Below are positions 26,693 through 35,709 of a stretch of 64,000 bases of DNA, piece after piece; position 1 is the stretch's first letter; each line of letters begins with the position of its first letter. The notes beneath the pieces were generated by a model that searched no databases, had not been told where the DNA came from, and worked only from the letters and a program-made list of their open reading frames with translations. The DNA is from Desmospora profundinema. GTDB lineage: Bacteria > Bacillota > Bacilli > Thermoactinomycetales > DSM-45169. Where the stretch lies: the NCBI RefSeq assembly GCF_031454155.1, contig NZ_JAVDQG010000002.1, positions 434,001-498,000 on the forward strand, written 5' to 3'. The position numbers and the translations under genes were made by a program.

Positions 26693-27859
26693 TTAAGAAG
26701 AAGCAGCTTCTTCTTTCTTCGCTTGTGGGTTGTCTCCAAAAATGCGCTTCAGCAAAACCGGAGCGATCAAGGTAGTCAGAATGATCACCAGTACCATGGA
26801 TGTGAAGTACTGTTGATCCAAAAGTCCCGCAGAGAGCCCCGTGGTGGCGATGATTAGCGCCACTTCACCACGGGATACCATGCCAGCCCCGATTCCGAGG
26901 GAACCTTGTTTATCAAATCCGGTCAGACGCGCTCCCACGCCGCTACCCACCAATTTGGTAAAGACAGCGATCACCGTCATCACAACAATCAACCAGATCT
27001 GGTCTGCGATTCCCTCAAAGGAAACGTTCAAACCGATACTGACAAAAAACACGGGAACAAAGATGGCGTATGCGATCGGCTCCACTTTATGTTCCACATC
27101 GTGTTTGTATTTGGTGGTGGAGAGAGCCACACCGGCGGCAAAGGCGCCGATAATGCCGGCCACGCCCGTCACTTCGGCCAGCCAGGCGAAGAAGAAACAA
27201 ATGATGATAGCCGCGCTGATAAGCGATTCGCTAACCCGGAGCGGAACCAGTTTCTTCATCACCCAGGGCACCACTTTCCAACCCAGAAGCCCGATAGCCC
27301 CGAAAAAGAGTACTTTTTTCAGGATTACCATCGTAACCGCAGGTGCAGCCGGATCTGCGAAACTGATCATAAATGCCAACAGGATCACGACGAGCACATC
27401 ATCCACCACAGCCGCACCGAGAATCGTGGTGCTTTCACGAGTGCCCAAGCGCCCCAGATCCCTTAAGGTTTGGACCGTGATGCTGACAGAAGTGGCAGAC
27501 AAAAGCAGACCGATAAACAGGGACTGCTGGGCGTCCAAACCAAACGCCAAACCAGCGAAATAACCGCCAAACAGCGGCAGGATGATACCCCCTGCCCCTA
27601 CGGCCAAGGAAGAATTACGGGTTCGGTTCAGTTCTTTGATGTCTGTCTCCAAACCGGCGATGAACATCAAGAGGAGCACCCCGATCTCGGCCAACGTCTC
27701 AATCAAGTTGGAGTTATCAATCCACCCCAGCAAGGCGGGACCGATCAGAATCCCGACGATCAGCTTACCCACAACGGAAGGTTGCCCTAGCCTCACACTG
27801 AGGTCCCCGGCCAACTTCGTGCTGAGGATGATAATCAGAAGCTTCGCTATAAAGAGCAT
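26693..27859 (-). CDS. CPA2-family cation:proton antiporter (NapA/KefB/GerN type)
   Basis: 388 residues, about 12-13 hydrophobic spans covering the whole protein. The paired aspartates of electrogenic CPA2 exchangers are seen in GAAVVDDVLVVILLA near residue 150, and an unwound-helix motif lies near TGLSAGLLD. No C-terminal RCK/TrkA domain. Likely exports Na+ or K+ in exchange for H+; GerN of Bacillus cereus is a relative used in germination. The ATG at 27859 follows AGGTGG; the upstream in-frame start lacks support. Confidence 0.9.
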   Translation of the reverse strand: MLFIAKLLIIILSTKLAGDLSVRLGQPSVVGKLIVGILIGPALLGWIDNSNLIETLAEIGVLLLMFIAGLETDIKELNRTRNSSLAVGAGGIILPLFGGYFAGLAFGLDAQQSLFIGLLLSATSVSITVQTLRDLGRLGTRESTTILGAAVVDDVLVVILLAFMISFADPAAPAVTMVILKKVLFFGAIGLLGWKVVPWVMKKLVPLRVSESLISAAIIICFFFAWLAEVTGVAGIIGAFAAGVALSTTKYKHDVEHKVEPIAYAIFVPVFFVSIGLNVSFEGIADQIWLIVVMTVIAVFTKLVGSGVGARLTGFDKQGSLGIGAGMVSRGEVALIIATTGLSAGLLDQQYFTSMVLVIILTTLIAPVLLKRIFGDNPQAKKEEAASS

Positions 27860-28148
27860 CACAACACCACCTGTCGATAAAATGGTTTCACGCTTCACAT
27901 CTCCTGGAACGGGGTTGCGAGTGGAGAATCAACTCCGTTCATGATACATCAAGCACTCCGGCGAATAAGTGATCATTTTGTTAATGAAGGCTCTTCCATC
28001 AGCGTTCCCATCTGTTGGACGCTTCATGAAAAGCCGCTCCTTCAAACAGAGCAGCCCCGTCACCAGGAGAAGAAGTCTTATCCTTGACGCTTCCATTACC
28101 GGGCATAAAAAGAGGAGACCCCCCTACAGTCACCCTCTTATTGATACC
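27860..28148. other. Leader region upstream of the antiporter gene
   Basis: 289 non-coding bases upstream of the antiporter on the minus strand. AAGAGG...CCTCTT followed by five T (minus strand, near 28105-28140) forms a weak terminator-like hairpin just downstream of the nested stem-loop. No gene with a ribosome site was found. Confidence 0.4.
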
Positions 28149-28235
28149 CCCAAAGTAAATGGTAAAAACCCCGTCTTCGCATATGAATGCGGGGACAAAC
28201 CAAGGTCTATTTTACCGTTAACATGCGACTTTGGG
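28149..28235 (-). ncRNA. Candidate structured RNA (nested three-stem element)
   Basis: CCCAAAGT (28149-28156) pairs with ACTTTGGG (28228-28235); inside it GGTAAAA pairs with TTTTACC, and inside that CCCCG with CGGGG and CGCAT with ATGCG. All four helices are nested with asymmetric internal loops. It lies upstream of the antiporter on the minus strand, with a weak terminator-like hairpin after it, so a riboswitch-like leader is one reading. It does not resemble any riboswitch I know. Strand and role are inferred. Confidence 0.4.
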
Positions 28236-28308
28236 AATAGTACGGGAGATGTGGAATGGGCTCCGTCCCTGCAAAAGCTTCACAGAAATGACACTTTTGT
28301 CTTCGAAT

Positions 28309-28342
28309 GAAAAGACGTTCTTTCCGACCGGAAAGAGCGTCT
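28309..28342 (-). terminator. Terminator downstream of hemZ
   Basis: AGACGTTCTTTCC and GGAAAGAGCGTCT pair over 13 positions with one mismatch; on the minus strand TTTT follows. It lies 60 bp past the hemZ stop with a 45-bp repeat in between. Confidence 0.7.
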
Positions 28343-28350
28343 ACTCAATG

Positions 28351-28395
28351 AGGTCGTGTCTGAACAATCCGTAGGTGAATGACCGGACAAGCCCT
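28351..28395 (+). repeat. Minimal 45-bp dispersed element (copy E)
   Basis: Left end AGGTCGTGTCTGAACAATCC matches copy F, and the right end inverted reads AGGGCTTGTCCGGTCATTCA. The two ends are joined with almost nothing between, so it appears to be an end-to-end deletion derivative. It is inserted between hemZ and its terminator. Confidence 0.72.
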
Positions 28396-28401
28396 AGTCT
28401 T

Positions 28402-29949
28402 TTATCCCTTGCTCTCCACCGGATAGCCGTACGCTTGGTCTAAAGCGGCCAGCTTCTGTCCGATCTGCTCCCGATACGTATCGATATAAGCCTGGGGTTC
28501 TTTAGGGTTGGGCCAGCGACGGATCCGGCCGCTGCCGGGAGAGATAATCTTGCTCACCGCGCCACACCCCAGACCGATAATCGTCTGTCTTTCTTCCATG
28601 ATGATAATATTGTAGAGACTTTCTTCACCGGGAAGCGCGTAGCCGACATTTTCCTGGTTGCCGAGAATGTTTTTCTGCCGGTACAGATAATAGGGGACAT
28701 ATCCCTGTTCTCCGGTCCATTCCCGGGCCTCCGCCACCATGCTGGCAATCTCTTCTCCATCAGCCACCGGATATTTTTCCGGATTGCGGGTCATATGGGA
28801 GCCGCGCTTAAAGGAGAGCGTATGAACAGTCAGAGATTCGGGATGGAGCGATTCCATTACCCGCAAGGATTGGCGAAAAGTCTCCAGCCCTTCCCCAGGC
28901 AATCCGATAATCAAATCCATGTTGATGTTATTGAGGCCCATCTTGCGGGCAAGCGCAAACTTCTCCACGGTCTCCTTCACCGTATGATGCCGACCGATTA
29001 ATTTCAAGGTTTCTTCTTTAAAGCTCTGGGGATTGATGCTGATCCGATCCACCTTCCACCGTTTCAACAGATCCAGTTTCTCCTGTTCCAAGGTGTCGGG
29101 ACGACCGGCCTCCACCGTCAATTCCCGCACCTGGTCAAAGCCGGGAATACAGGCTTTCATCCGTTCAAATAACGCTTCCAACTGCGCAGCGGTTATCGAA
29201 GTGGGAGTCCCGCCGCCAAAATAAATAGTAGTGACAGGCAATCCCCGCTTTTTTAACCACTTCCCCGTCGCTTCGATCTCCTTATGAAGGCCTTCCAGAA
29301 ACTCTTCCACGGATCCGTTTCTCCCGCGGATGGCATAAGCGGGAAATGTACAGTATGCACACTTGGTCGGACAAAATGGGATGCCGACATAGAGACTCAC
29401 TTCCCGGTCCAGCTGATACAGATCGGGTAACACCGTGATTTGCCGATTCATAATCTCCTCTAACAGATCCAGTTTGTGGGGAGCCAAACGGTAATCCCGT
29501 TCCAAAACATTCCGTGCTTCTAAAACCGATTTTCCTTCCAGCAGAAGGTTGTGCATCAGCTTGGTAGGACGAACCCCCGTCAGAATTCCCCAGGGCTGAC
29601 GGACTCCGGTCGCCTCTTCCAGCACTTGCAGCAACGCGTGATTCACCACTGGTTTCACCCGTTTGCGCCGGGTCCGTTCATCCAGCACCGCCGACACATG
29701 CTCCCGTCGATGGGAACCGTGCCAGGCCTGCTCTCGGGAAGGAACGGCCAGGGTGACGGACACGTTCACCCATTCCGTCTCTTCCACTGTAAAATGAACG
29801 GAAGCATCCATTTCTTCCCGATCTTCCGTCACTTTCACACCCGGATAAAACAATCCGGCAATCAGTTCGATATCACGATGAAAAGCCGGGGAAACCCCGG
29901 ATACCTGCAATCGCTTCATGATCGGTTGCCCCTGTGCCCCGTGCGGCAC
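28402..29949 (-). CDS. hemZ: Radical-SAM protein HemZ (coproporphyrinogen dehydrogenase-like)
   Basis: 515 residues. The radical SAM signature CPTKCAYC lies near residue 193, then GGGTPTSITAAQ near 245, VEAGRPDT and INPQSFKEETLKLIGRHH, followed by a HemN-like C-terminal part. It aligns throughout with Bacillus HemZ, linked to oxygen-independent haem synthesis, though the enzyme step is not firmly proven. The GTG at 29949 has AAAGGAGG 10 nt upstream; the ATG at 29919 (MKRLQVSG) fits the homologue's start and has AGGGG, so either is possible. Confidence 0.92.
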   Translation of the reverse strand: MPHGAQGQPIMKRLQVSGVSPAFHRDIELIAGLFYPGVKVTEDREEMDASVHFTVEETEWVNVSVTLAVPSREQAWHGSHRREHVSAVLDERTRRKRVKPVVNHALLQVLEEATGVRQPWGILTGVRPTKLMHNLLLEGKSVLEARNVLERDYRLAPHKLDLLEEIMNRQITVLPDLYQLDREVSLYVGIPFCPTKCAYCTFPAYAIRGRNGSVEEFLEGLHKEIEATGKWLKKRGLPVTTIYFGGGTPTSITAAQLEALFERMKACIPGFDQVRELTVEAGRPDTLEQEKLDLLKRWKVDRISINPQSFKEETLKLIGRHHTVKETVEKFALARKMGLNNINMDLIIGLPGEGLETFRQSLRVMESLHPESLTVHTLSFKRGSHMTRNPEKYPVADGEEIASMVAEAREWTGEQGYVPYYLYRQKNILGNQENVGYALPGEESLYNIIIMEERQTIIGLGCGAVSKIISPGSGRIRRWPNPKEPQAYIDTYREQIGQKLAALDQAYGYPVESKG

Positions 29950-30016
29950 AAGGTGCCTTCCTCCTTTGATGTTCCGAATTCATCTTTCCCCAGTCTATCC
30001 CACCTCCCCCTGGAAA

Positions 30017-30172
30017 TCAACGCGGGAGTAAGAGGGAATGTGGAGGGCGATCTCCCAAGAGTAAAAGCTCCTGTGTCATGGTTCCGCCTGCATCTGATGG
30101 TTGGCTCCGATCAGTATCCAATGTCACGATCATCTGGGACTGCCGATCCTCCTCCCGGGAAGGTCGTCGCAT
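30017..30172 (-). CDS. Small hypothetical protein upstream of hemZ
   Basis: A 51-residue frame starting at an ATG preceded by GAGAGGAGG 6 nt away, a stronger ribosome site than most here. The product is hydrophilic at the N-terminus (RRPSREEDRQS) with a leucine-rich tail. It lies 67 bp ahead of hemZ on the same strand and may be co-transcribed. No homology recognised; the ribosome site is the main support. Confidence 0.45.
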   Translation of the reverse strand: MRRPSREEDRQSQMIVTLDTDRSQPSDAGGTMTQELLLLGDRPPHSLLLPR

Positions 30173-30302
30173 CGTTAAACCTCCTCTCCGATGATGCATA
30201 TAGGATTTCCTTCCCGGAATAGAGACATCCGCCAATCAGAGTAAGCCATAGAGGAATTCATCCCCTATCAGCAGAATAAGGGATGGAGAGGAGGGATCAT
30301 CC

Positions 30303-31034
30303 ATGAGTCAACCCGACGCTTATAATCCTTTTGCCGACGTCTACCACCGGCATTGGGGGAATTTTGCCGATCAAATCCTGCCGATCATCGAAGCGTCGGT
30401 CCTGCAGCGATTGCCCCCCGGTTCCCCCATCTTGGATCTGTGTTGCGGTACGGGAGGATTGGCCAAGAAACTGACCGAAGACGGATGGGATGTCACCGGT
30501 GTAGACGGATCCGCTTCCATGTTGGAAATCGCCCGCCGGGAAGCGCCCCGTGCCCGTTTTCAACAAGCCGACGCGCAGGATTTTCACTATGAATCGTGTT
30601 TCGCCGCGGTATTCTCCACCTACGACAGCCTAAACCACATCCTGGAATGGAACGGAGTGAGGAAAACCTTCTCCAATGTTCGTCGCGCCTTGACTCCGGG
30701 GGGATGGTTCTTTTTCGACCTTAACATGCGAAAAGGCTATCAAAATCGGTGGAAGGGACAATTTCACATCGTCAAAGATGATCATGCGGTCATGGTCTCA
30801 TCCCGATATGACGACGAAAGACGAATCGCTTTCATGGATTTCACCCTGTTTACACGGGAACAGGATCATTGGCATCGTTCCGATTTTACGTTGACTCAAC
30901 GTTGCTATGAGGAAGAGCAGGTGATCGGTGCATTGCGAGAGGCGGGATTTTCCGATATCGAAGTGCACGATACCAGCCGCTTCGACTGGAACCAGATCGG
31001 CCGCTCCATCTTTATCGCACGCTCCCATCCATGA
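30303..31034 (+). CDS. Class I SAM-dependent methyltransferase
   Basis: 243 residues. SAM-binding motif I is ILDLCCGTGGLAKKL (about residues 43-57), followed by the acidic strand end VTGVDGSASML and a motif with QADAQDF. The second half resembles YjcK/YqeM-like small-molecule methyltransferases with the AFFFDLN-like segment FFFDLNMRKGY. The substrate is not predictable. GGAGAGGAGGG precedes the ATG. Transcribed alone, divergent from hemZ. Confidence 0.88.
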   Translation: MSQPDAYNPFADVYHRHWGNFADQILPIIEASVLQRLPPGSPILDLCCGTGGLAKKLTEDGWDVTGVDGSASMLEIARREAPRARFQQADAQDFHYESCFAAVFSTYDSLNHILEWNGVRKTFSNVRRALTPGGWFFFDLNMRKGYQNRWKGQFHIVKDDHAVMVSSRYDDERRIAFMDFTLFTREQDHWHRSDFTLTQRCYEEEQVIGALREAGFSDIEVHDTSRFDWNQIGRSIFIARSHP

Positions 31035-31081
31035 AAGACCGAAAAACAGAATAACCCACCCCTTTGAATGTTCATTCATTT

Positions 31082-31243
31082 CTATTTATTTTTATACAGA
31101 TAAAAGAACGACGAGCCTGTAACTTCGGTAAATAAACCAAAGCCAACCATAGAAAAATCTTGAATACATCCCTGTTCACACACAAAAATGGGACATTCGC
31201 CTGTATCGGAATCCCTCTCGTAAGGTATTTGGAGTTCAAACAT
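31082..31243 (-). CDS. Possible small protein (53 residues)
   Basis: A minus-strand frame starting MFELQIPYERDS with two Cys-containing turns (ECPIFVC, EQGC) and an aromatic tail. AGTAGGAG precedes the ATG, but at only 2-3 nt, which is tight. A seven-codon frame behind AGAGGTG lies just upstream. It occupies the 341-base gap between the methyltransferase and YjiH-like genes. Evidence is thin. Confidence 0.3.
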   Translation of the reverse strand: MFELQIPYERDSDTGECPIFVCEQGCIQDFSMVGFGLFTEVTGSSFFYLYKNK

Positions 31244-31279
31244 TTCTCCTACTTTTTATTTAATTGGGTAATAATGCAT

Positions 31280-31309
31280 TTGCTTCACCTCTAGTACACA
31301 GGTTATGAT
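31280..31309 (+). promoter_or_regulatory. Probable promoter of the YjiH-like gene
   Basis: TTGCTT (31280-31285) and TATGAT (31304-31309) with an 18-bp spacer, 66 bp upstream of the GTG start. Confidence 0.5.
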
Positions 31310-31375
31310 AAAAATGATATTTGGATGCGTTTTCTCTTCTCATGCGTTCCTTATCTTCAAACTGAGGTGACAACC

Positions 31376-32722
31376 GTGAAAACATCCAGTCTGTCTATTC
31401 GTGATTATCTGAAATTTATCATTCCTTCTCTCATTGGCGTATTCCTGTTTATGATCCCGATTACTGTCGGTGACAAAGTGACCATTCCTGTGGCCTTATT
31501 GGCAGGATGGATCCAGGATCTGCTTGGAGACGGATTACCGGCACTGGCGACAGCACTGCTTTTCTTAAGCGTGATTGGCTCTCTTGTCGCCAAATTCGTG
31601 AAACCGGGGTTCATCCAACGCTCCGAATTTCTAACCAACCTGTTTGATGTCACTCCGATGTGGCTGACTGTCCGAATCCTCGGCTCTCTGTTTGCCATCA
31701 TGGTCTTTTTTAAGATCGGACCGGACTATATCATATCGGAATACACCGGCCACTTGGTGCTGTTCGATTTGGTAGCCCTTCTGTTTTCCATCTTCCTCTT
31801 TGCCGGTCTGCTTTTGCCGCTCCTCCTTAACTTTGGGCTGCTGGAGCTGTGCGGAGCGCTGCTCACCAAGATCATGCGCCCGTTGTTCACCCTGCCGGGA
31901 CGTTCCTCCATCGACTGTATGGCGTCATGGATGGGGGATGGCACCATCGGGGTGCTCCTGACAAACAAACAATATCAGGAAGGCTTTTACACCAAACGTG
32001 AAGCGGCAGTGATCGGGACCACTTTCTCGGTCGTCTCCATCACATTTACCATTACCGTCTTATCTTATGCCGGTCTGGAACATCTCTTTCTTCCCTACTA
32101 TCTCACCATCGTTGTAGCAGGCTTTGTCGCCGCTCTGATCATGCCCCGCATTCCTCCCTTGTCCCGTAAAAAGGATGAGCACGCTCCGGGTATTGAGCCC
32201 CAAAAGGAAGCAGAAGTTCCGGAGGGACGCAACCTGCTTTCCTGGGGAACGGAACTGGCGGCCCTTCGCGCCCAACGCACCCGTTTCTCCGAAATCTTGA
32301 CGGGCGGCCTGAAAAACGTGCTGGACATGTGGCTCGGGGTCGTGCCGGTTGTGATGGCCTTTGGAACACTCGCCCTGGTGGTGGCTGAGAATACTCCTGT
32401 CTTCCAGTGGCTGGGCGCTCCGTTCGTGCCGTTGCTGACACTGATGCAAGTGCCGGAAGCATCCGCTGCTGCACAATCGATGGTGGTCGGTTTCGCTGAT
32501 ATGCTGCTCCCCGTTCTCCTTGCAGAGGGGATTCAAAGCGAATTGACTCTCTTCGTCATCGCCTGTGTGTCTGTCACGCAGTTGATTTACATGTCCGAAG
32601 TCGGGGGCTTGTTGCTCGGTTCCAAGTTACCCGTCAACTTTAAGGACTTGGTGCTGATTTTCCTGCTTCGCACCCTGATCACGCTGCCGGTTATCGTGCT
32701 GATGGCTCACCTCCTGTTATAA
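31376..32722 (+). CDS. YjiH family membrane protein (nucleoside-recognition/GATE domain)
   Basis: 448 residues with about ten spans, an internal cytosolic linker near residues 255-300, and Gate-type segments ASWMGDGTIGVLLTN and EASAAAQSMVVGFADMLLPVL, typical of the YjiH/SpmA-like nucleoside-recognition family. Transport role and ligand are unproven. The GTG at 31376 is chosen because GAGGTG precedes it at 6-7 nt; the ATG at 31325 has no ribosome site. A single-gene unit with its own promoter and terminator. Confidence 0.85.
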   Translation: MKTSSLSIRDYLKFIIPSLIGVFLFMIPITVGDKVTIPVALLAGWIQDLLGDGLPALATALLFLSVIGSLVAKFVKPGFIQRSEFLTNLFDVTPMWLTVRILGSLFAIMVFFKIGPDYIISEYTGHLVLFDLVALLFSIFLFAGLLLPLLLNFGLLELCGALLTKIMRPLFTLPGRSSIDCMASWMGDGTIGVLLTNKQYQEGFYTKREAAVIGTTFSVVSITFTITVLSYAGLEHLFLPYYLTIVVAGFVAALIMPRIPPLSRKKDEHAPGIEPQKEAEVPEGRNLLSWGTELAALRAQRTRFSEILTGGLKNVLDMWLGVVPVVMAFGTLALVVAENTPVFQWLGAPFVPLLTLMQVPEASAAAQSMVVGFADMLLPVLLAEGIQSELTLFVIACVSVTQLIYMSEVGGLLLGSKLPVNFKDLVLIFLLRTLITLPVIVLMAHLLL

Positions 32723-32732
32723 TCCAAACACC

Positions 32733-32768
32733 AAAAACCCTGTGAGGATGTTCCTCACAGGGTTTTTT
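32733..32768 (+). terminator. Terminator after YjiH-like gene
   Basis: AAAACCCTGTGAGGA and TCCTCACAGGGTTTT pair over 15 bp around a 2-6 base loop, followed by T. Ten bases after the stop codon. Confidence 0.92.
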
Positions 32769-32812
32769 GGGTCATACTACATCGCAACAACCATCAGCAG
32801 GGAGGGATGAGC

Positions 32813-32953
32813 ATGCCGCAAAAAGGGGATCGAAGCGTGGAAAAGCCAATCGGTGCCAAGCCACTGCCCGAAGCTTCCCCGTTTGACGAGAAATCGGAAA
32901 AGGAAAAGATGGAACGTACCAACCGACACAACTTGGCCGACAGGAAACCGTGA
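32813..32953 (+). CDS. Small charged protein, 46 residues
   Basis: A hydrophilic, Lys/Glu-rich peptide (KSEKEKMERTNRHNLADRK at the C-terminus), likely disordered. GGGAGGG sits 6-7 nt upstream of the chosen ATG; another ATG two codons earlier overlaps that site. It is bracketed by terminators on both sides, so it is an independent transcript. No family recognised. The composition would suit a spore-associated or stress peptide, but that is only a guess. Confidence 0.55.
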   Translation: MPQKGDRSVEKPIGAKPLPEASPFDEKSEKEKMERTNRHNLADRKP

Positions 32954-32975
32954 CCCCATTCTTTTTCGCCAAACG

Positions 32976-33016
32976 AAAAAAATCCGGCGAGGCTGATGTG
33001 CCCGCCGGGTTTTTTC
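32976..33016. terminator. Bidirectional terminator between small ORF and tkt
   Basis: AAAAAATCCGGCG and CGCCGGGTTTTTT arms face each other across an 11-base loop, with runs of A and T on the two sides. It serves the plus-strand small gene and the minus-strand tkt. Confidence 0.85.
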
Positions 33017-33031
33017 ATGAAAGCCGCGATC

Positions 33032-35050
33032 TTAGTTGTCTAACACTTGATCCACATGTTGGAGCACGTTTTCCACGGTGAAACCGTACCGTTCCATGAC
33101 GAGGCCCCCAGGAGCGGATGCGCCGAAGGTGTCGATGCCGATAATCCTGCCACCGTCACCCACGACTTTTTCCCAGCCCCAGGAGTGGGCCGCCTCGACG
33201 GCGACACGGGCTTTGACCTCGGAAGGAAGTACCGACTCCCGATACGCTTCATCCTGTTCGTAGAACAGCTCCCGGCAAGGCATGCTGACCACCCTCGCCT
33301 GAACACCGCGTTCAGCCAACTGCCCATGGGCCTGCACAGCCAAGCTGACTTCCGAACCGGTAGCAACCAGGATCACATCCGGTTTGCCGCTTTCGGCATC
33401 AGCCAGGATGTAAGCCCCTTTGGCCGTCCCTTCGGTCGCCTTTTCCACCGTACCTTCTAAGATCGGCAACCCTTGACGGGACAGGGCCAGGGCCACGGGG
33501 CTTGTCCGGTGTTGCATCGCGAAGCGGTAAGCCGCTACCGTCTCGTTGCCATCCGCCGGCCGGAATGTTTTCAAGTTGGGGATGAGACGAAGGGCCGGGA
33601 TCTGCTCCACCGGTTCGTGGGTGGGGCCATCCTCTCCGACGGAGATGCTGTCATGGGTAAACACATAGAGTACCGGCAGTTTTGTCAGCGCAGCCAGCCG
33701 AATCGAAGGGCGCAGGTAATCGGAGAAGACCAGGAACGTAGCCCCGAACGGGCGTACCCCGCCATGGAGTGCCATCCCATTGAGAGCGGCGCCCATGGCG
33801 TGCTCCCGTACCCCGTACCAGACATTGCGGCCGGCATAGTCCTTCGCCTGGAACGCTTCTTCCCCTTTCAAGTCGGTTTTGTTGGAAGAAGCCAGGTCCG
33901 CCGAACCGCCGAACAACTCCGGAATCCGGCGGGCCAACGCATTGAGGGCTTCACCGGATGCGGCCCGGGTGGCCATTCCTTTCGAATCGGGGGAATAGAC
34001 GGGCAGCTCCGCATCCCAATCATGGGGGAGTTCTCCTTGAATGACCCGATCCAGTTGTGCAGCCAGTTCCGGGTGTTTGGCTCGGTACGATTGGACCAGC
34101 GACTCCCACTCCTGTTCAATCCGGGACCCTTTTTTCCGCATGGAGGCAAAGTGTTTTTGTGCTTCCTCCGGAATAAAGAAAGGCTCGTCCCACTCCCAGT
34201 CGTAAGCTTTCCGCACTTCTGCCGCTTCTTCGGGGCCGATCGGCGCACCATGGATTTTATGGGTACCGGCCAGGTTGGGACTTCCAAAGCCGATCGTGGT
34301 TTTTACTTCGATCAAGGTGGGCTTGTCCGTCTCCGCCTGCGCTTGTTCAATCGCCCGGCTGATGGCATCCAGGTCGTTTTCGTCTTCCACCCGGATCACT
34401 TGCCAACCGTAAGCTTCAAACCGTTGCTGTACATTTTCCGTAAAGGCGTGGGCCGTTTGACCGTCCAAGGAAATATCGTTGGAATCGTACAAGGCAATCA
34501 GTTTGCCCAGTTTCAAATGGCCGGCTAGGGAAGCGGCTTCCGCTGCCACCCCTTCCATCAGATCGCCATCGGAACAAAGCGTGTACGTGTAATGGTCGAC
34601 CACCGGAAATCCGTCCCGGTTGTAGGTGGCAGCCAAGTGCGCCTCTGCCATGGCCATGCCGACAGCGTTGGAAATCCCTTGTCCCAAGGGTCCCGTGGTC
34701 GCTTCCACACCGGGAGTGCCGTGGTTGGCTTCCGGATGGCCGGGGGTTTTACTCCCCCATTGCCGGAAGTTTTTCAGATCATCCAGCGACAGGTCGTAAC
34801 CAAACAGATGAAGAAGGCTGTACAGCAGCATCGACCCATGTCCGGCGGACAAAATGAACCGGTCCCGGTTGAACCATTCCGGATTTTCCGGGTTGTGTTT
34901 CATGTGCCGCGCCCATAAAGCATACGCCATCGGAGCCGCCCCCATGGGCATGCCGGGATGGCCGGAATTGGCTTTTTCCACTGCATCGATGGAAAGGATT
35001 CGGATCGTGTTGACAGCCAGTTGTTCGGTGGATTGGTGATCGTGTGGCAT
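33032..35050 (-). CDS. tkt: Transketolase
   Basis: 672-residue thiamine-diphosphate enzyme of the pentose phosphate pathway. Seen: [21 protein letters not shown] at the N-terminus, the TPP-binding stretch [21 protein letters not shown] with metal ligands, and the Pyr domain with [13 protein letters not shown] and [15 protein letters not shown]. The ATG at 35050 follows AAGGAGG at 11 nt; the in-frame TTG at 35074 overlaps that site. Length and all motifs are standard. Monocistronic between two terminated regions. Confidence 0.97.
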   Translation of the reverse strand: MPHDHQSTEQLAVNTIRILSIDAVEKANSGHPGMPMGAAPMAYALWARHMKHNPENPEWFNRDRFILSAGHGSMLLYSLLHLFGYDLSLDDLKNFRQWGSKTPGHPEANHGTPGVEATTGPLGQGISNAVGMAMAEAHLAATYNRDGFPVVDHYTYTLCSDGDLMEGVAAEAASLAGHLKLGKLIALYDSNDISLDGQTAHAFTENVQQRFEAYGWQVIRVEDENDLDAISRAIEQAQAETDKPTLIEVKTTIGFGSPNLAGTHKIHGAPIGPEEAAEVRKAYDWEWDEPFFIPEEAQKHFASMRKKGSRIEQEWESLVQSYRAKHPELAAQLDRVIQGELPHDWDAELPVYSPDSKGMATRAASGEALNALARRIPELFGGSADLASSNKTDLKGEEAFQAKDYAGRNVWYGVREHAMGAALNGMALHGGVRPFGATFLVFSDYLRPSIRLAALTKLPVLYVFTHDSISVGEDGPTHEPVEQIPALRLIPNLKTFRPADGNETVAAYRFAMQHRTSPVALALSRQGLPILEGTVEKATEGTAKGAYILADAESGKPDVILVATGSEVSLAVQAHGQLAERGVQARVVSMPCRELFYEQDEAYRESVLPSEVKARVAVEAAHSWGWEKVVGDGGRIIGIDTFGASAPGGLVMERYGFTVENVLQHVDQVLDN

Positions 35051-35166
35051 CTGGATGGATTCCTCCTTGTTCAACTCTTATTCTTTATCGTTTCTTTTGC
35101 CTTAACCAAAAGAGTAAACCAGTAAAGAAAAAAATGAAACCCCTGCAACAGAATCACCGTGCGGGA

Positions 35167-35604
35167 TCATTTCTCCAATACCAAGGTGACGGGACCGTCA
35201 TTGGTCAGGGATACCTGCATCATGGCCCCAAACACCCCTGTTTTCACCGGAACCCCCAGCTCCGACAGCCGTTCGTTGAAACGGTCATACAGCCGAGTCG
35301 CATCATCTGGATTGGCGGCCGCCATGAAGTTGGGACGCCTTCCTTTCCGGCAATCTCCATACAACGTAAACTGGGAGACGGATAAAACACTCCCTCCCAC
35401 ATCCAGCAGCGAGCGGTTCATTTTTCCTTCTTCATCTACAAAGATGCGCAAGTGGACGAGCTTATCCGCGCACCACCGGATTTGATCCTCTCCATCTCCA
35501 TCAGTGAAACCGACCAGGCAAACCAATCCGTGCCGGATTTCCCCCGTGGTTTCTCCATCTACCGTCACGCGGGCATCCTTTGCCCGCTGAACAACGATAC
35601 GCAC
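35167..35604 (-). CDS. dtd: D-aminoacyl-tRNA deacylase
   Basis: 145-residue DTD that removes D-amino acids (and Gly from tRNA-Ala) from mischarged tRNA. The SQFTLYGD motif near residue 76 and the C-terminal NDGPVT motif form the cross-dimer active site; its Gly-Pro is present. The start is GTG at 35604 with AGGAGG 6 nt upstream; the nearer ATG at 35610 touches the ribosome site. It follows relA on the same strand with a 105-bp gap and no promoter seen, the same pairing as in Bacillus. Confidence 0.95.
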   Translation of the reverse strand: MRIVVQRAKDARVTVDGETTGEIRHGLVCLVGFTDGDGEDQIRWCADKLVHLRIFVDEEGKMNRSLLDVGGSVLSVSQFTLYGDCRKGRRPNFMAAANPDDATRLYDRFNERLSELGVPVKTGVFGAMMQVSLTNDGPVTLVLEK

Positions 35605-35709
35605 AACCATCCTCCTCTTTAAAGCCGAATGGACAGAACGCGCGCCCATCAAGTAAACGATCTGTTTTTCTTCATCCTTCACCCTGGAAGGCATCCTGCC
35701 ATGTGCCTG

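Noticed and set aside
27969-28310. 113-codon plus-strand frame overlapping the structured RNA candidate
   Set aside because: No ribosome site, odd composition, and it runs through paired RNA helices that explain the sequence better.
33473-34528. 351-codon plus-strand frame across tkt
   Set aside because: Antisense to transketolase, His/Arg-rich shadow composition, no ribosome site.
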